From: Clostridiales bacterium
GTDB lineage: Bacteria > Bacillota > Clostridia > Oscillospirales > Oscillospiraceae
Assembly (NCBI GenBank): GCA_019421975.1
Contig: JAHZEE010000013.1
Span: 1-8,275, forward strand
DNA length: 8,275 bases
Direction of reading: 5' to 3'
Shown: positions 1 through 5,900 of the stretch, piece after piece
How positions within the stretch are numbered: position 1 is the first letter of the stretch
How the letters are laid out: every line of letters starts with the position of its first letter
The notes under the pieces: model-generated
What the model saw: only the letters and a program-made list of their open reading frames with translations
The model's database searches: none
What the model was told of the DNA's origin: nothing
Made by a program: the position numbers and the translations under genes

Positions 1-1065
1 TCGGCGATGCCGCACGATGAACAGTACAATCTGGACGAGGAGTCGGACGCGCTGGTGGTGGACAACTACATGGGGCTGAAAAACGCCATTTTCAGCTTCG
101 TGGAGGAGGGACAGGAATACGGCGTCATCCGGATTTACCAGTATGAGGATGCGCAGACGCTGAGCGGCGAGAGCATTGAGACGGGCCTGTCAGAGGCGGT
201 GTACGAGATCTGCACCACGGATCCGCTGGGGGTGTACGCAGTGGACTACATGACCCACGACTGTACCCTGATTGCCTCCTATTATGAGATCCATTTGTAT
301 ATTACTTACAGCAAGACGCCGGAGGAAATTGCGGCCATTATCAGAGTCGGCGGCATGAGCGGCATCCGAAGCCCGATGACGGCCGCGATTGTGGAGGGCA
401 AGCCGGGGATTGCGCTGCGCGTATCGAACTATACGCCCACGAATTACAATTCACTGGCCCAGCGGTGCTATCAGACCTCCCCCTCCAAAATTGTCTGCCT
501 GCCGGAGATTCAGGCGCAGATCTATCCGGTCACCGGGGTGCAGCGCATCGTGGAGCTGTCGTTCCGTTACCCGTACTCCGCCGAGGAGATGGACGAGAGA
601 CGCGCGAAGCTCAATGAGACGCTGGAGGCCATCTGCCAGCAGCAGACGCTGCCGTTCTACGCCAATTCCGCCCGAAGGCTGTGCGTGCAGCTGGCGGCCT
701 ATACAGCCGGCAAGACAAAGACGGAGGACGCGCTGGTGTATGACCTCTTGTGCGGCTCGTCCTACAGTGACGAGAGCATTGCGCTGGCGGTCACGGAGCT
801 GTGCAGCCGCATGGGGGTGGGCTGCTATACGGTCCAGGGCGAGAAGGACGGGGCGGCCTATGACTGGAACATGGTGCTCATTGGAAAGGTCTGGTACCAT
901 CTGGACACCGCTGCGTCGGTGCAGTCAGGGACCTTTAAGCTCTGCCTGGACAACGACATGGAGCAGTACAGCTGGAATGAGGCGCAGTATCCGAGCTGTA
1001 ACGGGCAGCCCATCCAGGAAATCGGAGCGGAGCGGTCTGCGGCGGACAGGACGGCCGCCTCATAA
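1..1065 (+). CDS. hypothetical protein with degenerate transglutaminase-like C-terminal region (5'-truncated by window)
   Basis: The frame is open to the left window edge. The first ATG (position 7) has no ribosome binding site in view and no signal peptide follows it, so the true start probably lies upstream. Numbering from that ATG gives 352 residues ending at TAA 1063-1065. Residues ~10-200 form a mixed alpha/beta N-terminal region that I do not recognise as a named domain, with the stretch DPLGVYAVDY at 72-81. Residues ~225-305 resemble a transglutaminase-like core: a helix near LCSRMGVGC (265-273), a YDWN segment (285-288) and WYHLD (296-300). In active members these positions normally read roughly C-x-G-Y-A, H-A-W-N and WYHxD. 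Here Asp255 seems to replace the Cys and Tyr285 the His, while Asp300 is kept. I infer a non-catalytic relative, perhaps a binding or structural protein. The family call is tentative. No terminator is visible before the tRNA promoter, which begins 15 bp after the stop. Confidence 0.6.
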   Translation, partial: SAMPHDEQYNLDEESDALVVDNYMGLKNAIFSFVEEGQEYGVIRIYQYEDAQTLSGESIETGLSEAVYEICTTDPLGVYAVDYMTHDCTLIASYYEIHLYITYSKTPEEIAAIIRVGGMSGIRSPMTAAIVEGKPGIALRVSNYTPTNYNSLAQRCYQTSPSKIVCLPEIQAQIYPVTGVQRIVELSFRYPYSAEEMDERRAKLNETLEAICQQQTLPFYANSARRLCVQLAAYTAGKTKTEDALVYDLLCGSSYSDESIALAVTELCSRMGVGCYTVQGEKDGAAYDWNMVLIGKVWYHLDTAASVQSGTFKLCLDNDMEQYSWNEAQYPSCNGQPIQEIGAERSAADRTAAS

Positions 1066-1080
1066 AATCGAAATTTGGGC

Positions 1081-1108
1081 TTGACAATTTCCTTTCTTTT
1101 GGTATAAT
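1081..1108 (+). promoter_or_regulatory. promoter of tRNA-Gly
   Basis: A perfect -35 TTGACA (1081-1086) is followed after 16 bp by a perfect -10 TATAAT (1103-1108). TG lies one base upstream of the -10 (TGG-TATAAT), giving an extended -10. The tRNA begins 14 bp after the -10. This is a strong housekeeping promoter, as expected for a stable RNA gene. Confidence 0.85.
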
Positions 1109-1122
1109 TAGTCTTGCTCGTT

Positions 1123-1198
1123 GCGGGTGTAGCTCATCTGGTAGAGCGCCACCTTGCCAAGGTGGAGGTAGCGAGTTCGAGCCTCGTCACCCGCTCCA
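1123..1198 (+). tRNA. tRNA-Gly (anticodon GCC)
   Basis: All four cloverleaf arms can be folded by eye. The acceptor stem GCGGGTG (1123-1129) pairs with CACCCGC (1188-1194), followed by discriminator T and an encoded CCA (1196-1198). The anticodon stem CCACC/GGTGG (1149-1153, 1161-1165) encloses the loop TTGCCAA with anticodon GCC at 1156-1158, which reads GGC and GGU. The T-loop is GTTCGAGCC-like. The gene is 76 nt with its own promoter and terminator, so it is a single-gene unit. Confidence 0.96.
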
Positions 1199-1237
1199 AA
1201 TAAAAAACGGCCTGCAGCTGCAGGCCGTTTTTTATTT
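1198..1237 (+). terminator. intrinsic terminator after tRNA-Gly (perfect palindrome)
   Basis: A perfect 40-bp palindrome is centred between 1217 and 1218. The GC core CGGCCTGCAG pairs with CTGCAGGCCG and is flanked by six A on the left and six T on the right. It starts at the last base of the tRNA CCA. The A/T flanks make it potentially active in both directions; on the + strand it ends the tRNA-Gly transcript. Confidence 0.9.
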
Positions 1238-1269
1238 AAACTGGCTTGTGCGGAAGTTTGGAAGATCAG

Positions 1270-1298
1270 TTGACAAAACAGGTTTTCTATGGTAATAT
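1270..1298 (+). promoter_or_regulatory. promoter of the tRNA-Ser pair
   Basis: A perfect -35 TTGACA (1270-1275) and a -10 TAATAT (1293-1298) are spaced by 17 bp. TG one base upstream again makes an extended -10 (TGG-TAATAT). The first tRNA-Ser begins 27 bp downstream. The same TGG-TAATAT element recurs inside the invertible segment on the minus strand, which helps identify that promoter. Confidence 0.8.
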
Positions 1299-1325
1299 AT
1301 TTTGCGTGTCTCCGCAGTATCATTT

Positions 1326-1414
1326 GGAGAGATGTCCGAGTGGTTTAAGGAGCTGGTCTTGAAAACCAGTGACCCCGCGAGGGGCCGTGGGTTCGAATCC
1401 CACTCTCTCCGCCA
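1326..1414 (+). tRNA. tRNA-Ser (anticodon TGA)
   Basis: The acceptor stem GGAGAGA (1326-1332) pairs with TCTCTCC (1404-1410), followed by discriminator G and encoded CCA (1412-1414). The anticodon stem CTGGT/ACCAG encloses CTTGAAA with anticodon TGA at 1360-1362 (reads UCA and other UCN codons). A variable arm of the long class II type (ACCCCGCGAGGGGC region, ~1372-1385) supports serine identity. The T-loop is TTCGAAT. The gene is 89 nt long. Confidence 0.96.
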
Positions 1415-1439
1415 CTTTTATAAACACTGGATTCGACCT

Positions 1440-1530
1440 GGAGAAGTACCCAAGAGGCCGAAGGGGCTCCCCTGCTAAGGGAGTAGGCCGGGAAACCGGC
1501 GCGAGGGTTCAAATCCCTCCTTCTCCGCCA
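1440..1530 (+). tRNA. tRNA-Ser (anticodon GCT)
   Basis: The acceptor stem GGAGAAG (1440-1446) pairs with CTTCTCC (1520-1526), followed by discriminator G and encoded CCA (1528-1530). The anticodon stem CTCCC/GGGAG encloses CTGCTAA with anticodon GCT at 1474-1476 (reads AGC and AGU). The long variable arm GCCGGGAAACCGGC and T-loop TTCAAAT are typical of tRNA-Ser. It lies 25 nt after tRNA-Ser(TGA) with no promoter between, so the two are probably cotranscribed and processed. Confidence 0.96.
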
Positions 1531-1536
1531 GTAAAG

Positions 1537-1574
1537 AACCTGCTTTTGACTTGAGCCAAAAGCAGGTTTTTTTT
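1537..1574 (+). terminator. intrinsic terminator of the tRNA-Ser operon
   Basis: A 12-bp perfect stem, AACCTGCTTTTG (1537-1548) with CAAAAGCAGGTT (1557-1568), has an 8-nt loop. The distal arm runs into eight consecutive T (1567-1574). This is a classical Rho-independent terminator a few bases after the tRNA CCA. Confidence 0.92.
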
Positions 1575-1591
1575 ATTAAGATTCCATCATA

Positions 1592-1628
1592 AAACCCCCG
1601 CCGGCCTCGTTTGGGCCGGCGGGGGTTT
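1592..1628. terminator. strong GC-rich hairpin, probable second or bidirectional terminator
   Basis: A 15-bp perfect stem, AAACCCCCGCCGGCC (1592-1606) with its complement at 1614-1628, has a 7-nt loop. On the + strand only three T follow directly, with a broken T-rich stretch after. On the minus strand the stem ends in TTTTA. It sits between the tRNA terminator and the recombinase gene. It could insulate the recombinase from tRNA transcription, or end an antisense transcript entering from the right. The second role is inference. Confidence 0.6.
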
Positions 1629-1635
1629 GCTCTTA

Positions 1636-1665
1636 TTACATGAAAAGCGCGCAACAAGGTAAAAT
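1636..1665 (+). promoter_or_regulatory. weak candidate promoter of the recombinase gene
   Basis: TTACAT (1636-1641, four of six -35 bases) and TAAAAT (1660-1665, five of six -10 bases) are 18 bp apart, 29 bp before the start codon. No better pair is seen between the hairpin and the gene. A weak promoter would fit a recombinase made at low level, but the element is not distinctive. Confidence 0.35.
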
Positions 1666-1694
1666 ATAAGAATCATTTTATTTGGAGGGACCTT

Positions 1695-2537
1695 ATGAGG
1701 CGCTTGATCACACAGAAATTGATGCGGGAATTTGCCGCATATCTGCTGCAGGAGGAGTGCAGCGCCGGCACAATGCAGAAATACGGGCGGGATGTGGCCG
1801 CCTTTGCAAAATGGGCAGCCGGCCGCGAAATCACACGGGAGCTGGTCCGGGCCTGGAAGGAGTCTCTATTGGAACGGGGATATGCGGCCGTGACGATCAA
1901 TTCCATGCTGGCCGCCGTCCACCGGCTGTTTGCCATGGCAGGCTGGGCGGAATGCCGCGTGAAGTATTTGAAGGTGCAGCGGCGGCTGTTCCGGCAGAAG
2001 GGACGAGACCTGAACCGGGAGGAATTTGGACGGCTGGTGGCGGCCGCAAAGGAGCGGGGACAGGTGCGGCTGGCGCTGCTGCTCGAGGCGATGGCCGCCA
2101 CTGGCGTGCGGGTATCCGAGGTGCGCTATCTGACCGTACAGGCGGCCAGAGACGGTAAGACAGAAATCATGCTGAAGGGAAAGATACGCACACTGCTGCT
2201 GCCGGACAAGCTGTGCCGCAAGCTGCTGAAATATGCTCAGAAAAACAAGATCGCCTCCGGCGAGATCTTTCTCACGGGAAACGGAAACGGCATGAGCCGC
2301 CGGCAGATCTGGGCTGAGATGAAGCGGCTTTGCGGCCATGCGGGGGTGGATCCGCAGAAGGTATTTCCTCACAACCTGCGCCATCTGTTTGCCACGGCCT
2401 ACTACAGAGTGTATAAGGACATTGCAAGACTTGCAGATGTGCTGGGCCACAGCTCGATAGAGACCACCCGGATTTATCTGCTCAGCTCCGGCGCGGAACA
2501 CGCCAGACAGCTCGACCGGCTGGGACTTGTGAGCTGA
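1695..2537 (+). CDS. XerC/D-like tyrosine recombinase, putative invertase of the adjacent promoter switch
   Basis: This 280-residue protein has the usual size of Xer-type recombinases. Residues ~5-90 form a SAM-like N-terminal core-binding domain (GTMQKYGRDVAAFAKW at 25-40 is typical). Residues ~105-275 are the catalytic domain with all active-site residues visible: Arg139 (TGVRVSE), Lys161 (LKGK), His226 and Arg229 (PHNLRH), His252 (LGHSS) and nucleophile Tyr261 (TTRIYL). The start ATG follows GGAGG (1684-1688) with 6 nt spacing. The family cuts and rejoins DNA through a 3'-phosphotyrosine without cofactors. The stop codon TGA (2535-2537) lies inside the left arm of a perfect inverted repeat flanking a 236-bp promoter-bearing segment, so I infer that this enzyme inverts that segment, as RecV does for cwpV in C. 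difficile. Alternatives are a general Xer or a mobile-element integrase; no other element genes are visible. The gene is bounded by hairpins on both sides. Confidence 0.92.
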   Translation: MRRLITQKLMREFAAYLLQEECSAGTMQKYGRDVAAFAKWAAGREITRELVRAWKESLLERGYAAVTINSMLAAVHRLFAMAGWAECRVKYLKVQRRLFRQKGRDLNREEFGRLVAAAKERGQVRLALLLEAMAATGVRVSEVRYLTVQAARDGKTEIMLKGKIRTLLLPDKLCRKLLKYAQKNKIASGEIFLTGNGNGMSRRQIWAEMKRLCGHAGVDPQKVFPHNLRHLFATAYYRVYKDIARLADVLGHSSIETTRIYLLSSGAEHARQLDRLGLVS

Positions 2538-2556
2538 CAACAAAATTAACATTTTG
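2533..2556 (+). repeat. left inverted repeat (IR-L) of the invertible segment
   Basis: This 24-bp arm begins GCTGACAACA and ends TTAACATTTTG. It is the exact reverse complement of 2793-2816. Its outer end contains the recombinase stop codon (2535-2537). Because both arms are identical, inversion with crossover inside the arm would not alter the recombinase reading frame. Within the arm, CAAAAT (2541-2546) and ATTTTG (2551-2556) form a dyad around TAAC, a plausible pair of recombinase-binding half-sites. Confidence 0.93.
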
Positions 2557-2605
2557 CGCTTTAAAACCAGCGGCATTTGGCTGATCTGGTTACATATTCA
2601 AGAAA

Positions 2606-2634
2606 ATATTACCACAGTTTTTTTCTAAACGCAA
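2606..2634 (-). promoter_or_regulatory. leftward extended -10 promoter inside the invertible segment
   Basis: On the minus strand, -35 TTGCGT (2634-2629) is separated by 17 bp, including an A-tract, from -10 TAATAT (2611-2606). TGG directly precedes the -10, giving an extended -10 like the tRNA-Ser promoter nearby. Transcription would start near 2599 and run left across IR-L into the recombinase gene in antisense. After inversion it would drive the surface-protein gene. The -35 is only three of six, so strength rests on the extended -10. Confidence 0.6.
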
Positions 2635-2649
2635 GAAAATCTGGTTTTT

Positions 2650-2708
2650 GGGCGCAAAAAACCAAGCCGCGAAAAGATCGCTTTTTGCGGCTTTGCTTTT
2701 TTGCGCCC
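2650..2708. terminator. bidirectional hairpin terminator inside the invertible segment
   Basis: An outer 12-bp perfect stem pairs GGGCGCAAAAAA (2650-2661) with TTTTTTGCGCCC (2697-2708). An inner stem pairs AAGCCGC (2664-2670) with GCGGCTT (2687-2693) and continues through a G-T wobble into AAAAG/CTTTT around the loop ATCG. The inner hairpin is followed by a T-run on the + strand (2697-2702) and, through the A-run 2656-2661, also on the minus strand. The outer stem is followed by TTTTT (2709-2713) on the + strand. It would stop recombinase read-through in either orientation and insulate the promoter on one side. Confidence 0.78.
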
Positions 2709-2721
2709 TTTTTACCCTGAT

Positions 2722-2750
2722 TTGACACAGGAAGCTTCCCCTCTTTCTAT
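2722..2750 (+). promoter_or_regulatory. weak rightward promoter candidate toward the surface-protein gene
   Basis: There is a perfect -35 TTGACA (2722-2727), but the best -10 at 17 bp is TTCTAT (2745-2750, three of six), with no extended -10. It lies right of the hairpin terminator and faces the surface gene. If active, it would give basal expression in this orientation or make this the ON state. Confidence 0.3.
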
Positions 2751-2792
2751 CTATGGCACTTCCTTAGAACGGGCAACAGGCCCGCCAATTGA

Positions 2793-2816
2793 CAAAATGT
2801 TAATTTTGTTGTCAGC
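2793..2816 (-). repeat. right inverted repeat (IR-R) of the invertible segment
   Basis: This is the exact reverse complement of 2533-2556 over 24 bp. Identity ends abruptly on both sides (2532 against 2817, and 2557 against 2792), which gives sharp limits to the arm. It lies 111 bp upstream of the surface-protein start codon. Confidence 0.93.
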
Positions 2817-2927
2817 CGCAGGAGAGGGGGGAGTTTTGTCTGAGATCGTGTCTCATTTGCGGCCGGGCAGGCTGATTTTCCCCATTTCGATGGAAAAAGT
2901 GTATTCAGCATGGGAGGGTAAAAGCAA
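2817..2927 (+). promoter_or_regulatory. fixed 5' leader and ribosome binding site of the surface-protein gene
   Basis: This 111-nt stretch lies outside the invertible segment and so would be present in transcripts from either orientation. It holds a short hairpin (TGAGA 2841-2845 with TCTCA 2851-2855) and a strong Shine-Dalgarno GGGAGGG (2912-2918), 9 nt before the ATG. No convincing promoter is seen here, consistent with the gene depending on a promoter within the invertible segment. A transcript from the inverted promoter would carry about 178 nt of leader. Confidence 0.6.
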
Positions 2928-5900
2928 ATGAAAAAGCGATTATTGTCAGGACTGCTTGTGGCTGCAATGCTGCTGACCCTTTTACCGGCGACTGCGCTCG
3001 CCACAGACGGCGCACCGACCGGGCAAATGGTGGTCTATGCCGGCGAGACATTCACAGTCAGCCTGGACGGAAGCGGGACTTCAGACATTACCATCAGCGG
3101 TTATATGGATCCGGAGAGCTGGTATGTCACCGACGGCCTGGTTCTGATGTATGACGGTATTTATAACGCCGGCATGAACCAGACCGACGCGGATGCGGAC
3201 ACCTGGACGGATCTGACCGGAAACACGGCAGCGCTGGAGCTCAACGGCGTCAGCAACGGCCAAAACGCCTGGGACGGCAATGGCCTGTCGCTGAAAAACA
3301 AGACCGGCACGGTGCGCCTGCCGGAGATCAATCCGCAGGGCGAAGCAGGGGAGACCTATACCTTTGTGGACGGCATCACCGCCGAGATGGTCTGGACGCC
3401 TGATGCAGATTCGTTCCTGGGCAGCACCGGAGGCGACTATGTCTACACCTTCGGCAGAGATGCGGAAAACACAGCTGATTATGGCAGCGGCTCCATGTTT
3501 GGCATCCGAAAAGACGGCGTGCTGCTGTTTTACAATGCAAAGCATGGCGACCAGTCCACCAGCAATTTTGTCGCCAGTCCGTCTGCAAAGGTGGAGCGTG
3601 ACTACTACGCGGCCTACTTTACAAGCGACAGCGACGGCCATGAGACGGCCGTCAGCACAAATGATGGAGCGGCATTTAAGACGGCGCGGAAAACGCTGAC
3701 GAACGACACGCTGTTCAACATTGGCTCCATCTATTTCAGAAATGATCTGACCGGCAGCAGCGCCAGCCGCTGGCAGGCGGAGATCGCCCTCAATGCGTTC
3801 CGGCTCTATGACCGCGATCTGACCGAGGCGGAGACTGCCCAGAACGCGGCGGTGGATGCGGCGCGATATCAGGACGGGACCTATACGCTGCCCGGCACGG
3901 TCAAGGCCAGCGGCGAGCGCGAGGCGGTGGCCCTGTGTGAATTTGACTTTGCGGCGCACAGGACCCAGACGGTCCTTTCGGATGTGGACTTTGGCAGCGC
4001 GGGCGCAGAGCTTCAGCTGACCCTGAACCGGGCCGGGGCGTATACCCTCAGCTTTCAGACGCAGAGCGGAACCGTCACCAGGGATGTAAGCGTCATCTCT
4101 GAGGAGGCGGCCCAGGCGGCAGACGCGGCCGGGGCGCTCATTGAGGCCCTGCCTGCGCCTGACGCGGTTACAAGCGGGGATCTGGCCGCTGTCTCGGCGG
4201 CCCAGGCGGCCTATGAGGCGCTCTCTGAGCTGCAGAAGGCGCGTGTGGGCGACGAGATGGCGCAGAAGCTTGCAGACTGCGTGGAGACGCTGGAAAAAGC
4301 GCTGGAAGAAGAGGGCTATCAGGTCACGGTCACCTTTGATCTGAACGACGCCGACAGCGCAATCAAGGCGGAGCTGGAGCGGACGCCGGACGACGACAAA
4401 ATCCCCTATCTGAGCAGCTCGTTCCAGCTGCCGGTGCCCACGCGGGCGCTCTACACCTTCCTCGGCTGGTATGATGGGGACCTTCAGGTGACAGACGGCG
4501 CGGGACTGGCGCAGATCGCCTGGGAAAAGCTGTATGACACAGCCCTCACAGCCCACTGGCAGCCCGCAGCTGCCGAAGAGCCGTATCAGATCACCTCTGG
4601 CGCGCAGATCTATGCGCTGGCACGGATTCTGGCCAAGGCGCCCAAGGACGATCAGGATTCCATCCTGACGGCGGAGCTGAAGGCGGACTACGCGCTGTTT
4701 GGCGTGACGGAGCAGTATGCAGACGGCTATGCTGCGCTGCAGACCGCGTCCTATGAGGTGGCCGCTGACGGAATCACGCTGAACGCCGCGGACGACCGGC
4801 AAAAGGCGTTTACGGGCATCCCGAATTTCTCCGGCACCTGGGACGGCATGGGGCGGACCATTGAGGTGGCCTTTGACCTGACCGGCCATACGGCGCAGGC
4901 GGCAGGCCAGTTTGGCTGCCTGTTTGCGAGCCTCAGCAACGCCACGGTTCGGAATCTCACCCTGCAGGGCAGCGTGACCGGGCAGATCTCGTGTGCAGCC
5001 GGCCTGCAGGACATGGGCGTACTGGCGGGCGCCACTGCGAATACGAACGCCATCTCCAATGTGATCTGTGATGTGGATGTCACGCTGCAGGCCACCGCCA
5101 CCGGCACGGCCACCATCTACTTTGGCGCCCTGGTGGGACGCGCCAACGCCGCGGGCGATGGATTGAAGCTGGACGGCTGTGTGAACCGGGGGACATTAAA
5201 AGTCGACTATATTGGCTTTACCCAGAACGGCGGCAGCCGCCTGGGAGGCCTGGTGGGGCACGCCTATTCCGGCGTGGCCATGACCGGCTGCAGCAATGAG
5301 GGAGACCTCAGCTCCGCCGGAAGCGACACCAAGGCCAATGTGGGCGGCCTGGCCGGCACCGGCTCGGTCCTGTATACGGACTGCGTCCAGTCGGGCAATA
5401 TCGTCGGAAACGGGTACCGGATCTATGCCTTCACCGGCATGGAGCGCGGCAGCAGCGGCAATGTAATTCAGCTGACCGTCACCGGAGAGGCGGGCCAGGA
5501 GGTCTCCTATCCGGCGGACGCCTCCCAGACGCAGACGCTGGGGACAGAGCCCATATCCTTCCGCATTCCGGTGGACTATGAAAACGGTGTGGTGGAGAAC
5601 AACGGCTTCGCCTATGGCCAGTCCCTGCAGGTGAACGGCACGCGGCTGGACTGGTACAACCTGACCAGCACCGCGCTGACGGCCAGACTCAATACCGCGC
5701 AGGCAGCGCCGCTGCAGACGCCGTTCCAGAGCTGGGACGACGCGCTGGAGATCACCACAGCGCAGCAGCTTCTGGCGATGCAGAAGGCGATCAACGACGG
5801 GGACAGCGCCTCTATTGACGCGCTGTACGAGCTGGGCGGCCGCGCGGCGCCGGAAAACGATGAGGAGGCCCGGATGACCCTGCAGACGGCCTACTACAAG

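Larger units (their letters stand above)
2557..2792. other. putative invertible promoter segment (236 bp between repeat arms)
   Basis: This non-coding DNA between two perfect 24-bp inverted repeats is visibly richer in A and T than the flanking genes. It contains a leftward extended -10 promoter (2606-2634), a large bidirectional hairpin terminator (2650-2708) and a weaker rightward promoter candidate (2722-2750). The order tyrosine recombinase, repeat, promoter plus terminator, repeat, surface-protein gene matches known phase-variable promoter switches. In this orientation the best promoter points away from the surface gene. Inversion maps position p to 5349-p, which would put the -10 at about 2738-2743, facing right. 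That inversion occurs is inferred from architecture, not observed. Confidence 0.82.

Noticed and set aside
389..1084. Alternative frames overlapping the first gene on both strands (389-1084 + and 451-900 -).
   Set aside because: They translate into Arg/Ser-rich or low-complexity sequence without domains and overlap a frame with coherent protein character.
1268..1280. Shared TTGACAAAA between the tRNA-Ser promoter and IR-R, possibly a third recombination site.
   Set aside because: Identity stops after nine bases and is explained by the -35 consensus followed by A.
1108..1323. Minus-strand frame across tRNA-Gly and its terminator, and similar short frames across the tRNA-Ser genes (1369-1554 +, 1475-1657 -).
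   Set aside because: They coincide with well-folded tRNA genes and terminators. Such frames over tRNAs are common false calls.
1440..2537. Tyrosine recombinase next to tRNA-Ser genes as the integrase of a genomic island using the tRNA 3' end as attachment site.
   Set aside because: No direct repeat of either tRNA-Ser 3' end is seen elsewhere in the window and no excisionase, relaxase or phage genes are present. Terminators separate the tRNAs from the recombinase, while the recombinase overlaps an inverted repeat that explains it better.
2789..2794. A TTGACA at the edge of IR-R as a -35 box reading through the repeat toward the surface gene.
   Set aside because: No -10-like hexamer lies 15-19 bp downstream (the region reads GTTGTCAGCC).
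2701..2931. Small + strand frame ending in TGA overlapping the surface-gene ATG, which could be a leader peptide.
   Set aside because: It starts at a TTG in the T-run of the hairpin, crosses IR-R and has no ribosome binding site. The internal ATGs (2797 and 2890) also lack one. The overlap with the ATG is probably chance.
3081..4889. Long minus-strand reading frame of about 600 codons opposite the surface-protein gene (also similar ones at 5196-6869 and 7260-8267).
   Set aside because: The + strand frame from 2928 has a ribosome binding site, a signal peptide and recognisable domains throughout. The minus-strand translations are rich in Arg, His, Gly and Ala, without domains or ribosome binding sites, as expected from complementing GC-ending codons.
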